The notes under the pieces were generated by a model. That model worked only from the letters and a program-made list of their open reading frames with translations, was not told the origin of the DNA and made no database searches. Shown here piece after piece: positions 28,506 to 37,225 of a stretch of 64,000 nucleotides of DNA. Within the stretch, counting starts at the first letter, position 1, and each line of letters opens with the position of its first letter. This DNA is from Archaeoglobus profundus DSM 5631 (GTDB lineage Archaea; Halobacteriota; Archaeoglobi; Archaeoglobales; Archaeoglobaceae), in assembly GCF_000025285.1 (NCBI RefSeq), contig NC_013741.1, positions 1,240,001-1,304,000 on the forward strand. The letters are read 5' to 3'. The position numbers were made by a program, and so were the translations under genes.

Positions 28506-29371
28506 AATGGCGACACCTCCGCTTCCGTGTAATACTCCTCTCCTCTGCAAACATGCTTGAACTTTGTGACCTTGAAGTTGCCCGAAACTGTGATCGAGTT
28601 TATTTGAACGAGCGTTCCTTGCCTAATCCTCCAGTTAAAGATACAACGAACCTTGTAGGCTGATTTCTTCCCCTCTTCGCTGACATCTTGGACTTCCATC
28701 AATCCGCTTTCAGAGTCGAGAACTATTGCTTCAGCGTTGTAGTTTCTCTTGACAAAATAACCCATCCCATCCTGCCCGACGAAGACTGTGTAGAGATCGG
28801 ATATCTCGCCGATTCTCGCTAAAGCCCCATCGAGTTGCAGTCCCTTGATCTTGTTACCGTTCACGAGTGGGAGAATCTGCTCGGTAAGGATTGCGTGAGG
28901 AGTCGAAGTTGTTGTTCCTCCGAAGACCATGTCTTTTTCAAGCGTAATACCCGGATCTTCTATCTTGCCAACTGGAATCCCTGCCTCAGCAAAGAGATCT
29001 TTAACAATATCTGCAATAGAGGTTCCCTTCGGATACTTCTTGCAGATCGGTTTAGCCATGAATAGTTGCTTGGTCATGTCCGAGGCTTGCAGAACAGTTT
29101 TGACGTCTGCTCCATCCCTCTCATCCCAAACCTTGTCAATCTTGCCGTAGAAAACGATCCCGTAATCGTCTTTGTAGCCAGCTTTAAGCTGGACTAGTTC
29201 ATCTTTCTTGAAAGCCGATTTAGATTGTCCAAGATTGTAAACTGCTATTTCAGCGGTTCCAGCTTTACTTTCATCATCGTTCTCGATCACAAATTCTATA
29301 TCTAAATCGTCAAGGGTGATGACTGTCGAGCCTACTTGTAATTCGACCATACGGTCCCAGAACTCAGGCAA
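28502..29371 (-). CDS. Tail hub protein, gpD/XkdQ-like
   Basis: A 289-residue beta-rich protein: GSTVITLDDLDIEFVIEND start, YGIVFYGKIDKVWDERDG, then KGTSIADIVKDLFAEAGIPV, the region shared by gpD/gp27-type hubs. It should form the trimeric hub that holds the spike. It overlaps the plug-like gene upstream by 8 bases and the spike gene by 4. Confidence 0.75.
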   Translation of the reverse strand: MPEFWDRMVELQVGSTVITLDDLDIEFVIENDDESKAGTAEIAVYNLGQSKSAFKKDELVQLKAGYKDDYGIVFYGKIDKVWDERDGADVKTVLQASDMTKQLFMAKPICKKYPKGTSIADIVKDLFAEAGIPVGKIEDPGITLEKDMVFGGTTTSTPHAILTEQILPLVNGNKIKGLQLDGALARIGEISDLYTVFVGQDGMGYFVKRNYNAEAIVLDSESGLMEVQDVSEEGKKSAYKVRCIFNWRIRQGTLVQINSITVSGNFKVTKFKHVCRGEEYYTEAEVSPL

Positions 29372-29651
29372 ACACCCACACCTCCGCAGTCTTTTCGTTT
29401 ACATTCCAAGGCAGGATTACGAACAGAGTTTCATAAGTTTGCGGGTCTTTAATCTCAAACGGATTCTTTTCTACCAATTTGCCCTCAAAAACTATCTCAT
29501 CATCTTCGAGCCTGCGAATCCTAAGAACTGCAAAGTTCCCTTGATAGTTCCAGCGATAGAATAGGCGATAAGCGGTATTGTTAATCTTAACGAGCTGTTT
29601 TTGTGGATAACCTAATTTTGGATCAAATGGAAGCACTTTGACCGATGGCAT
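29364..29651 (-). CDS. Small baseplate plug-like protein
   Basis: A 95-residue beta-rich protein (RLFYRWNYQGNFAVLRIRR, LPWNVNEKTAEVWVFA). Size, fold impression and place between Dit-like and hub genes fit the cyanophage Pam3 gp18-type baseplate plug. The assignment rests mostly on position. Confidence 0.55.
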   Translation of the reverse strand: MPSVKVLPFDPKLGYPQKQLVKINNTAYRLFYRWNYQGNFAVLRIRRLEDDEIVFEGKLVEKNPFEIKDPQTYETLFVILPWNVNEKTAEVWVFA

Positions 29652-30197
29652 TTAACCACCTCCGAAACCGAATATCCCACCTAAAAACGAAACTACGCTA
29701 TCTAACCAGCTCTGACTTCCTTGAGGTTGCTTTGGAGCTTGAGGGACTTGTTTAGTCTGTGGGGTTATGGCTGTATTTCCTCCCTTCGTTTCTTTATCAT
29801 CGTTTTCATTCGGTGTGACCTGAAGCTGTTGAAGCGGTATCTCAGCAGTCTTAGCTTTAGCTTTCAGGATTTGCTTGACTCTCACGACAGCTCTAAACGT
29901 ATTTTTCGAGCCTCCTTGGGTTATTGTAAGCTCCCTAATCACGACATCCTCGAAAACTCCAGCTTTGCAAACGAGCTCCGTCGGTTCTTTTGCCTCATAA
30001 AGCTGTTTTAAAGCCTCGATTTCATTCTCGAGCAGGGTCAAGGTTAGTTGGAACTCTGCAGGTTGGAAGAAGATGTGATCTGCCACAGGATAGCCGTCTT
30101 CTACCTTGTGTTCAGGAACAACAGCAGATTGAGTAAGATCGACAATCTCAACGGCTGTAAATTCTTGTCCACTAAGCAGAATTTTTTCTTCAGCCAT
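29652..30197 (-). CDS. Dit-like / tail-baseplate adaptor protein
   Basis: A 181-residue protein. The first ~110 residues are beta-rich with a core (PAEFQLTLTLLENEIEALKQLY, GVFEDVVIRELTITQGG) like the N-domain of Dit-type proteins that contact the tube. The C-terminus is low-complexity (PQTKQVPQAPKQPQGSQS) and ends in a glycine-rich hydrophobic tail (FLGGIFGFGGG). First gene of a unit with its own promoter box. Confidence 0.6.
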   Translation of the reverse strand: MAEEKILLSGQEFTAVEIVDLTQSAVVPEHKVEDGYPVADHIFFQPAEFQLTLTLLENEIEALKQLYEAKEPTELVCKAGVFEDVVIRELTITQGGSKNTFRAVVRVKQILKAKAKTAEIPLQQLQVTPNENDDKETKGGNTAITPQTKQVPQAPKQPQGSQSWLDSVVSFLGGIFGFGGG

Positions 30198-30216
30198 GCT
30201 TTAAAAGAATAGAAAA

Positions 30217-30226
30217 GACTTTAAAA
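30217..30226 (-). promoter_or_regulatory. Late promoter box, Dit-hub-spike unit
   Basis: TTTTAAAGTC at -29 to -20 from ATG 30197. Confidence 0.75.
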
Positions 30227-32416
30227 TTAGTAAATGCCGATTGCATTGAATTTAGCGTTGAGTTTTCTTTCTACAAGCTCAGCAACTTTATCTGGGTCTT
30301 TGACACCCTCAATTTTGATCTCGATCTTTGGAACTTGGATTGTCTTGTGCTCATGCTTAATTTGGTAGTTCGCAGGTTGATGAATTACAGTTTGAGTTGA
30401 GCTAACGAGCTGTGAAGGTGTTGGCGTTATCCTCGTCAATTCGTGGGTTATTTCAGGTTTAACGACATGGGTTATAGTCTTTGCAAGGTTAATCCCAACC
30501 CCGATAGGTGTTAAACCGAATGTAAATTCTACAACCTTACCAACTGGGCTTTTCGTGATAAATTCCCACGCCTGCTCGATTTTCGTGATAAACTCGTCGA
30601 TCTTTGCGATGATCCAGCCGATTGTCCTGTCCCATAATGATTTAATTGCTGTCAAGGCTGAAGAAGTAGCTGATCTCAATTTGTCAATGTGTGTAACCAA
30701 ATACACAATTCCTCCAACTGGACCAAGTAGTATATACTTCAGCGGTCCCATCCTATCGATGGCTTGTTGGATCCAATGTATCGCCCCACCAATGGATTTA
30801 GCAAGCCAATCAAAGCCCTGTCTTAGCCAGTCTATAGCGTTTCCAACAGCTTCAGCTATAGGCTTAAGGAAGGGGTGCTTTTCCGATAGCCAATCCAAAG
30901 CCCGCTTTAGCCAACTGTGCTCCCAACCCTTCACCATGATGTCCTGCAAGATCAGAATCACACTAATTAACGCTCCAATTCCCGCTATCAGCGGTAACAA
31001 CGGAACTGATAAACCCATTAAACCTACTTGAGCCGTAAATAGTGCCCTTGCAAAACCGAATATTGCACTTATGCTTGATTTGAAGCCTTGCACAGCTAAA
31101 AGCTTCAAAGCACCTCCCAGCGATAGTGTTTCAGCCGAAGTTTGAAGCTCTACAAGCCCCAATGTTGCTAAATGCCCGATAAGATCAATCAGTTTAGCCC
31201 TAAGTAAAATTGCTCCACCACCAACGAGCATCAACATCGTTGAGAATGCAATTCCAACACCTATTACATTCTGGATTGGCTCTGGCAATTTCGTGAATGC
31301 ATCGGCTAAAGCTTCGACAAGTTTGACGAATGGTCTCACCAACGGAACCATTGCTTTACCGATATGTGCCCCAACTATCATTAAGCTCGTTTTAAGCTTC
31401 TCAAGTTCAATGTGTAAAGTTTGTAAAGCTCTTGAAGCTTCTCTCGCTGCAGAGCCTTGAGAGTGTAGGGCTGTATTCGTAGCATCCATGACTATGTTCC
31501 ACTTGTCAAACAAAGCGTATAGCATCGAAACCCTTCCACCTACAGTTATCTCATTGGCAATCGCATGTCGTAACTCGTCGTTTAGTGAATGCCATCTTTT
31601 GGCTAAATCTCTCATAATCTCTGATGCTGATCTGAATTCTCCGTTTGCTTTTTTAACTTGAACTCCAGCCTGCTCAAGTAATTCTGCAACATTATCTTCG
31701 TAAAGCCGTGAAAACGTATAAGCTAAGAAGTTTCCAGCTTCTCCTGCCTGATAACCTGCTGAATGAAGGGCTGTTGCATAACCTATTAGTTCCTCAAATG
31801 TAACACCGTATTGGTGAGCTACACCTGCAGCTTCTTGTAAGCTTTGAGCTAACTTAACGGAATCCGTTGCGAAGTTATTTGAAACCTCGTTTAAAGCATC
31901 GACAACCCTAATAGCATCTTCAGCTTTTAAATTAAAACCGTTGAGGATATACGTTAGATATTCCGTTGCCTGCCTTGCATCCAAGTTTTCAGCCGTAGCC
32001 CAAAGTAATGTCGCATTCGTCAGCTTTTCAAGTTCTTCCTCCGTGTTTTTACCCTGCCTCGCCCAGAGTTCCATTACTCCCAAAATATCTTCAACGGACC
32101 TACCGTAATACTTAGCCATAGCTTCAGCCGATCTTTGGATTCTCTCGAAATCTCTGTCAGATGGCATTACTTTCTTCAAATTGACAAAAGCTTGCTCGAA
32201 ATCAGCGAATTGTTTCACAGCTAAACCTATACCTGCTTGTCCAACTGCTCCGACTCCAGCCATGTATTTGCCCAATTCTTCAAGAGAGTCGTTCATTTGC
32301 TTGATTTTCTTAACAGCTTCGTCCGTAGCTTGATTTACTTGTGATAGTTTGCGATAGAAGTCTGAATCGTTGAGTTTGATTGCGATGTAAATTGCCCTAA
32401 GGGCTGTTCCAAGCAT
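30227..32416 (-). CDS. Tail tape measure protein
   Basis: A 729-residue TP901-type tape measure protein. The N-terminal helical region contains ADFEQAFVNLKKVMPSD and the family core LWARQGKNTEEELEKLTNAT and HQYGVTFEELIGYATALHSAG. Several hydrophobic segments lie in the centre (about residues 385-500). The predicted tail would be short to medium for a myovirus. It lies immediately after the tail chaperones and cargo gene, with its own promoter box. Confidence 0.92.
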   Translation of the reverse strand: MLGTALRAIYIAIKLNDSDFYRKLSQVNQATDEAVKKIKQMNDSLEELGKYMAGVGAVGQAGIGLAVKQFADFEQAFVNLKKVMPSDRDFERIQRSAEAMAKYYGRSVEDILGVMELWARQGKNTEEELEKLTNATLLWATAENLDARQATEYLTYILNGFNLKAEDAIRVVDALNEVSNNFATDSVKLAQSLQEAAGVAHQYGVTFEELIGYATALHSAGYQAGEAGNFLAYTFSRLYEDNVAELLEQAGVQVKKANGEFRSASEIMRDLAKRWHSLNDELRHAIANEITVGGRVSMLYALFDKWNIVMDATNTALHSQGSAAREASRALQTLHIELEKLKTSLMIVGAHIGKAMVPLVRPFVKLVEALADAFTKLPEPIQNVIGVGIAFSTMLMLVGGGAILLRAKLIDLIGHLATLGLVELQTSAETLSLGGALKLLAVQGFKSSISAIFGFARALFTAQVGLMGLSVPLLPLIAGIGALISVILILQDIMVKGWEHSWLKRALDWLSEKHPFLKPIAEAVGNAIDWLRQGFDWLAKSIGGAIHWIQQAIDRMGPLKYILLGPVGGIVYLVTHIDKLRSATSSALTAIKSLWDRTIGWIIAKIDEFITKIEQAWEFITKSPVGKVVEFTFGLTPIGVGINLAKTITHVVKPEITHELTRITPTPSQLVSSTQTVIHQPANYQIKHEHKTIQVPKIEIKIEGVKDPDKVAELVERKLNAKFNAIGIY

Positions 32417-32435
32417 AGCAAACTATTTCAAGACA

Positions 32436-32445
32436 GACTTTAAAA
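32436..32445 (-). promoter_or_regulatory. Late promoter box, tape measure gene
   Basis: TTTTAAAGTC at -29 to -20 from ATG 32416. It lies only 8 bases from the start of the rightward cargo gene at 32453. Confidence 0.75.
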
Positions 32446-32452
32446 CGAGATC

Positions 32453-32893
32453 ATGAAGTTGTTAGGCAAATTCTTGATAGGGCTTGTCTTGATTTTTGTG
32501 TTGTTAATTTTCGCAGGTGCCGTATTTCAGATCCAACAAGAGAATGAGGTGAAAAATGCGAAAACTGAGCCCTACACCGTCGTTAATTTTTGGTCGGCTC
32601 ATCAGCCAACAGCAAAAAGATTTTCTGAAAACATACTAACGAAGACAACGGACCACGATCAGATATTGCTAATTGCCAAAAAAGAAATTCTACGACTAAA
32701 AGACGAATACGATGCTGATATCGTTTGGATAAACATAGGCCCTGAGGTATGGGAAGATAACCCCAAGATCCTAAAAAAAGAGGCAGCTAAAATTATCTGG
32801 TTCAAGTTTGATGCTGAACCGAAGCCGTCAGTTAATGGATACAACTATGTTGGTGCTTTTGCTGGAGGAGATTTATACGTTTTATGGAGTTAG
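32453..32893 (+). CDS. Membrane-anchored cargo protein of unknown function
   Basis: A 146-residue protein with one N-terminal transmembrane or signal segment (LGKFLIGLVLIFVLLIFAGA) and a soluble domain ending AFAGGDLYVLWS. It runs against the tail operon, between tape measure and chaperone genes, as a single-gene insertion. Its stop overlaps the chaperone T-frame stop by 3 bases, tail to tail. A surface or superinfection role is only a guess. Confidence 0.65.
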   Translation: MKLLGKFLIGLVLIFVLLIFAGAVFQIQQENEVKNAKTEPYTVVNFWSAHQPTAKRFSENILTKTTDHDQILLIAKKEILRLKDEYDADIVWINIGPEVWEDNPKILKKEAAKIIWFKFDAEPKPSVNGYNYVGAFAGGDLYVLWS

Positions 32894-33406
32894 CGGAAAG
32901 TAAACAAATATTTTTTATCTTGCGATGCCTGACTAATTTTTTGGTTCTTCAAAGCTTTTGCTTGTTCTTCAGCCAAGATTTTGAAGTATATCGTCCATTT
33001 CAACAGCTTCTCGTGATCCCATTCAAGGATCTCATCTACATCCTTGTGAAGCTGATGAGCGATGTAAAATATGTGAAAATCATTCCTTACATCTTTTTCA
33101 AGCCGTTCAACCCATTGCGAGTCGAAATAGTTTATTTAAGCCAGATATCTCCATTGCTTTCGCGATTAATTCAGCTTGAATTGAAGCATCCATCTCATCC
33201 CAAAGCTCGTCAAAGTTTTCCGGCGGTTTTGGATCGACAACAATCGCTTTAATCAACTCTTTCTGGATTGCTTGCACATCGTTGGGATGTTTGTTCAGAA
33301 TCTCTCTCAATTCCCTCGCTTTCAAGCTCTTTCTGATCTTGAAAACTTCTCCTGCAATCACAACAGTTTCAACTTCCTCTTTTGCTTTGAAACGTTCCCA
33401 AGTCAT
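32890..33406 (-). CDS. Tail assembly chaperone G-T, probably made by +1 frameshift
   Basis: The G frame (33107-33406, 99 residues, MTWERFKAKEEVETVVIAGE to FRLAMG) ends at a TGA. In the +1 frame an open reading of about 75 codons continues from DSQWVERLEKDV to KKYLFTFR, stop at 32890-32892. That frame has a stop just upstream and no ATG/GTG/TTG start, so it needs the G start. The likely slip site is UUU_C at 33127-33124, where tRNA-Phe can re-pair on UUC, giving GLNKLF-DSQWVERL. Myoviruses and siphoviruses usually make a G/GT pair at this place before the tape measure gene. Confidence 0.75.
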
Positions 33407-33425
33407 AAAAAGCCCCTCACAGGCA

Positions 33426-33435
33426 GACTTTAAAA
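33426..33435 (-). promoter_or_regulatory. Late promoter box, tail chaperone gene
   Basis: TTTTAAAGTC at -29 to -20 from ATG 33406. No gene is seen between here and 33630. Confidence 0.75.
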
Positions 33436-33630
33436 ACCCCAGTCAAGCATAAACCCACTTTACGGTGATTCCTCTACTGGCTTCTTTTTCTTTAGATTCT
33501 TTAGAATGATTGTTGCAACTTCCTGACTCGCAAAATTTTGCGAAATATTTGCGTTAAGTTGTAGAAAAAGAAATAGTCGCTACTGAAAAAATTAATGCTA
33601 CTGATGTGTTTTAAAAATAAAGATAAAAAA

Positions 33631-33933
33631 TTATTCGAGTGATTTTTCAGATTCTGTGATCTTCTTGAGTCTTTTTACATGGGAATTCATCCATTCTGCT
33701 ATGGACACAAACTGATTGGGGCTCATTCGCACGTCTACTAGCAATTTTCTGACCACTTTACCAACTCTCATTTTTCCAGGGACTTTCTCATCCATTTCTG
33801 GTTCTAATAGATCCACATAGAAAATCATTCGCCCTTCTATCGGATCTACTCCTCCAAACACCCCATTGACGTATATCACTTTATACTCTGGATCCTTGAC
33901 AATTTCAATTGGTGGAATCTTACTTTCCTTCAT
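33631..33933 (-). CDS. Small cargo protein, possibly DUF3467-like
   Basis: About 100 residues. The reading VIYVNGVFGGVDPIEGRMIF ... LLVDVRMSPNQFVSIAEWM resembles the beta-strand plus SP-x-x-F helix layout of DUF3467 proteins, but the match is weak. ATG 33933 is preferred (GGTGG five bases upstream) over GTG 33942. It overlaps the wHTH gene, so the two form a small regulatory or cargo operon. Confidence 0.5.
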   Translation of the reverse strand: MKESKIPPIEIVKDPEYKVIYVNGVFGGVDPIEGRMIFYVDLLEPEMDEKVPGKMRVGKVVRKLLVDVRMSPNQFVSIAEWMNSHVKRLKKITESEKSLE

Positions 33934-34381
33934 AAATACCACCTACTGCAGAATTCATAACCAATTTTTCAATAGTCTGCTCAGTTTTCGATGAATCGTC
34001 GCATTCATAGCTATTCCGCAACGGTGAAATCAGCAATGTCTTTAGAATTTCCTCTTTTGGCATGATTGAGTAATACAGCACTTCAAGGAAGTCCTTACCA
34101 AACTCTGTTGCTGCGTAGAACGCTCTACCTCTGTAGCCCACATCACATAGATTCTTAGCGAACTTTTTTACTAGACCTGCCGAGGTCAAGCTCTTAAGTA
34201 TTCTGTCGAGTTCTTGTGGGTGCGCGCCGAAGATATCCTTAATCTTATTGAAATTCATTTCACCTTCTTTAACTAAAGCTATGAATACTGCCCACCTCTT
34301 GTCATCAGATAAAGCTTTGACAGCTCCCCTTAGTTCTTCGGGCACCTCCGATGCATACCTCTCAACTACTTCCTCTCTCAT
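33920..34381 (-). CDS. Winged helix-turn-helix (ArsR-like) transcription regulator
   Basis: A 153-residue protein with an N-terminal wHTH: ALSDDKRWAVFIALVKEG, then the recognition helix region PQELDRILKSLTSAGLVKKF and a wing (RGRAFYAATEFG). The C-terminal half is helical and may dimerise. It is placed as cargo between tail genes and faces the rightward gene at 34521, so it may control that gene and its own operon. Confidence 0.75.
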   Translation of the reverse strand: MREEVVERYASEVPEELRGAVKALSDDKRWAVFIALVKEGEMNFNKIKDIFGAHPQELDRILKSLTSAGLVKKFAKNLCDVGYRGRAFYAATEFGKDFLEVLYYSIMPKEEILKTLLISPLRNSYECDDSSKTEQTIEKLVMNSAVGGIYEGK

Positions 34382-34520
34382 AATCTCTCATTTTAAGTCA
34401 CAATTTCATGATTTATTAAATTTTCTATGTTATGCAAATATATCGTATGGCACACTTTGCTCACGTATCTGTGATTCAACAACGAAAGATTAAATTACCC
34501 CTTGTGAGTTGTTTGAATTA

Positions 34521-35114
34521 ATGGATGATTTCAATAAAAGATATAAATCCAAAGAAGAACGATCGATTCTAAAGTATAAAGATAAACTTAAGATAGGAAT
34601 ATTTGGATCTTTCGCGGGTGATAGATTTAAGAAATTGGAGAGCTTAAAAAATTACCTAAAAAAGAAGGGCTATACGAATGTTAGATTGTCTACTGATTTT
34701 GAAAAAGAATTTCCACGAGAACCTGATGAAAGCAAGGTCGAATATAATAGAAGACTAAGCGAGATAATCATAGATTGGTGCGATGTATACATATTTGTCT
34801 TCTTTCGTGAGGAAAAATATCCCGATGACGTGAATCTCAATCAGTCTGCCTCCATGGAACTAGAAAGAGTCTATACTTTGTATAAAGACAAATTTAACAA
34901 TGGAGAAAAATTTCTTATAATATATTCAGAGAAAAAGTGTAGGGATCAAATGCGATCAGTTTTCAAGGGTTTAGCAATAAGAGAAACTAAAAGTGGTATA
35001 TGGGAGTGGGAGGAGTTTGAAAATATAGGAGATATATTCGAGAATGCCTCAAGATTTTGTTTTAGGTGCCTTAGGAAAATGTTTGGAGGATTCAGAGAGG
35101 CGGCAACACCTTAA
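34521..35114 (+). CDS. Cargo protein with a Rossmann/TIR- or deoxyribosyltransferase-like layout
   Basis: About 197 residues from ATG 34521 (TTG 34509 possible). The order IGIFGSFAGDRF, helix, NVRLSTDF, then WCDVYIFVFF and a conserved-looking Glu in SASMELERVY resembles nucleoside 2-deoxyribosyltransferase/TIR-like folds. This is a weak fold-level reading, not a family match. AT-rich and opposite to the tail operon, it looks like an acquired accessory gene, perhaps exclusion of other viruses. Confidence 0.5.
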   Translation: MDDFNKRYKSKEERSILKYKDKLKIGIFGSFAGDRFKKLESLKNYLKKKGYTNVRLSTDFEKEFPREPDESKVEYNRRLSEIIIDWCDVYIFVFFREEKYPDDVNLNQSASMELERVYTLYKDKFNNGEKFLIIYSEKKCRDQMRSVFKGLAIRETKSGIWEWEEFENIGDIFENASRFCFRCLRKMFGGFREAATP

Positions 35115-35136
35115 AAATGAAATATAGGAGCTTAAG

Positions 35137-35544
35137 TCACTCCATCTTGAAGCCAGTTCCCCAGAACTTCCATGTCAGCTTTGGGTTCTCCGCCTCGGGC
35201 TTTGCTTCTGGGAAGAAGAAGTAAGTCTGATCCAACGTTATGGAGTTAAAGCCCGTCACGTTCGGATCCTTAGAAGTTATCACAACCTGAACTGCTTTCT
35301 TTGCCGAAGCGATGTTCATTAGCTGAGCGTTATTCTTGCTCGATGCGAGCAATGTGACCTCTCCCTCGTAGTCGTTATCCTCCGTGATAGAGACGGCAAC
35401 GGTCTTTTTAGTCCAATCTTTGACCGGTTTGACATTCTCGGAGTCCTTAGGAGTGAAAGCGAATTCCAGAACCCCCTCAACCTCGTTCCCGTCTATAAAT
35501 ATGCTAACATCCTTAATTCTTAACTCAACAGCTCCCTCAGCCAT
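35137..35544 (-). CDS. Tail tube protein
   Basis: A 135-residue beta-rich protein directly downstream of the sheath gene. LRIKDVSIFIDGNEVEGVLEFAF, DNDYEGEVTLLASSKNN and the ending LTWKFWGTGF fit small myovirus tube proteins. Position after the sheath (10-base gap) with GGTGTAA before ATG supports it. Confidence 0.75.
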   Translation of the reverse strand: MAEGAVELRIKDVSIFIDGNEVEGVLEFAFTPKDSENVKPVKDWTKKTVAVSITEDNDYEGEVTLLASSKNNAQLMNIASAKKAVQVVITSKDPNVTGFNSITLDQTYFFFPEAKPEAENPKLTWKFWGTGFKME

Positions 35545-35554
35545 TTACACCACC

Positions 35555-36631
35555 TCAGAGTGTTATAATCAGGTCGAGCGTTATCTTGCTGATCGCTCCG
35601 CTCAGGTAAGCGGTTACCTTGACATTCTTGAGAATTCTTGCCGCTTTGTCAGAATCGCTTATGTCATCGTAGTTAGGCATCTGTACCTCGTATCCTCTAA
35701 CGAGATTACCATTCGCATCCACGTAATCCTCTCTCAAGGCTCTTTGAGCCTGAGCAACTCTCAAAACCTTCTCAATAGTTGCTTTAATCATGCTAAGGCC
35801 CTGTGGCGTGTACGGGATCTTGGATCCCATGTTTGCAAGTTTGAGCTTCAGATTGATCAGAGCATTCCTTATCTCCGTCACGAGATAAGCTTTCGTTCTT
35901 GGAACATCAATCCAACTCCCATCCAGAGATTTGGCAGTAGAGATCACAGCTTTTCCGATTTCAATGATCGTGGCGATGTTATTCTGTTCGAGCTGATCAA
36001 CTTCACTCGCCTTGTAGCCAGCCGCATTGACCCCCTGCACATTGTACCACTCGCAGGGGATCCAAGGCTGGAGCTTACTTATGACTCCTGCAATTGCACC
36101 GCTGAGTTCTCCAGGAGTTAGATTAGTATCGTCGTGAGCTACTGCGAAGACGTACTCGTTTGCGGTCAGGGCCAAGAAGTTTGAGGTTACTGTAGCCGCA
36201 TCTCCTATCGAGGCCAAAACGAGAACCTTATGGTAGGTTCCAGCGTGATTTACGAGTTTTGAAGCGTTAGCATCGCTTGCATCGATAGTCGCAACCATTA
36301 TGTCGTAATCTACTTTTTTGTCCTCCAAATCGGCAAGAACTGTATCGTAGTCCGCAACAGCGTTCCCGGTTCCGTCATCTTTCATCGCATTAACTGCTTT
36401 AACCCTCTGCACTCCTTGAGCGAAGACTTTGGCAGTTGCTTTGGATATCGGGCTGTCGGGGCCGAAGTCAGCCTCAACTTCGCTTTGTGAGTAATAGGTC
36501 TTGACTTGATTGAATAGATCGAGCTTGTTCGGATCCTCACCGATTACAATGACTTCTCCGTAGGTTTCGCTGGGAGCTGCAAATGTTGCATCCTGTAGGT
36601 TGATAGTTATTGCACTCTCAGCCGTTGGCAT
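35555..36631 (-). CDS. Contractile tail sheath protein
   Basis: A 358-residue protein. The N-terminus EVIVIGEDPNKLDLFNQVKTYY, a central Rossmann-like part (VDYDIMVATIDASD, YHKVLVLASIGDA), PWIPCEWYNVQG and the C-terminal GYEVQMPNYDDIS ... LSGAISKITLDLIITL are typical of archaeal myovirus sheaths. ATG 36631 has a strong ribosome site (AGGAGAGGTGATT). A 14-codon leader ORF from 36662 overlaps its start in another frame. Confidence 0.85.
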   Translation of the reverse strand: MPTAESAITINLQDATFAAPSETYGEVIVIGEDPNKLDLFNQVKTYYSQSEVEADFGPDSPISKATAKVFAQGVQRVKAVNAMKDDGTGNAVADYDTVLADLEDKKVDYDIMVATIDASDANASKLVNHAGTYHKVLVLASIGDAATVTSNFLALTANEYVFAVAHDDTNLTPGELSGAIAGVISKLQPWIPCEWYNVQGVNAAGYKASEVDQLEQNNIATIIEIGKAVISTAKSLDGSWIDVPRTKAYLVTEIRNALINLKLKLANMGSKIPYTPQGLSMIKATIEKVLRVAQAQRALREDYVDANGNLVRGYEVQMPNYDDISDSDKAARILKNVKVTAYLSGAISKITLDLIITL

Positions 36632-36662
36632 TCTTAATCACCTCTCCTAATTTTTCTGCCAT
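36620..36662 (-). CDS. Putative 14-codon leader peptide ahead of the sheath gene
   Basis: ATG 36662 opens MAEKLGEVIKNANG and stops at TGA 36620-36622, overlapping the sheath start in a different frame. ATG 36662 sits exactly where the promoter box predicts the transcript start, so it would be a leaderless start. Its body carries the ribosome site of the sheath gene. Whether the peptide matters or the ORF is just a 5' leader is unknown. Confidence 0.45.
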
Positions 36663-36681
36663 GAAATGGAGAATTAGACGA

Positions 36682-36691
36682 GACTTTAAAA
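36682..36691 (-). promoter_or_regulatory. Late promoter box, sheath-tube unit
   Basis: TTTTAAAGTC at -29 to -20 from ATG 36662 (leader ORF), not from the sheath start. Confidence 0.75.
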
Positions 36692-36697
36692 AAGAAG

Positions 36698-37216
36698 TTA
36701 GGATTGAGTTTCAACCGTAGTTTCGACTTCTTCGATCGTCTTGACTATCTCCTCCCACGAAACGGCAAACTTGCAGACCACTTCTATTACTCTCCTGTAG
36801 ATGTAGTAATCTTCGACGAAATCGAGATTTCGTGGCGGTAGAACCTCGAAAACCGTCACATCCGTCAAAGTCAAATCCTTCTTCGCCCACAACCATAGAT
36901 AATTCTGGAGCTGGGCGATACGCCTAACATCGTTGTCATAGACATTCAAATCGAAGCTCTGCCTAATCACCACACCCTTCGTGTACTCTATATCCCCGTC
37001 CAGATTCAGGCCGATCTTGAGTATCTCGTTAAGAGGCGTGTTGGTCCTATCGATAACCGGTTCGAGAAAGTTGATCACAACAAATGGAAATCGTGGCTTT
37101 TCTTTTTGAAAGACTTGATTTGCCCGATAAACTTCAATGGTTACCGCTTGACCTTCATATTCAAAGCTCTTCGGGATCTTTCCGTAGAGTTCATCCCAAA
37201 TTAGCGCTTCGAGCAT
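36698..37216 (-). CDS. Tail terminator-like protein
   Basis: A 172-residue protein (FPFVVINFLEPVIDR, FDLNVYDNDVRRIAQLQNYL, VFEVLPPRNLDFVEDYYIYR). Order after a gpS-like protein and before the sheath is that of tail terminator proteins. GGTGGGACC precedes ATG 37216. Identification is mainly positional. Confidence 0.6.
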   Translation of the reverse strand: MLEALIWDELYGKIPKSFEYEGQAVTIEVYRANQVFQKEKPRFPFVVINFLEPVIDRTNTPLNEILKIGLNLDGDIEYTKGVVIRQSFDLNVYDNDVRRIAQLQNYLWLWAKKDLTLTDVTVFEVLPPRNLDFVEDYYIYRRVIEVVCKFAVSWEEIVKTIEEVETTVETQS

Positions 37217-37225
37217 GGTCCCACC

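Noticed and set aside
32884-33252. Rightward 122-codon ORF
   Set aside because: It is antisense to the tail chaperone T frame and G gene, and has no ribosome site or recognisable content.
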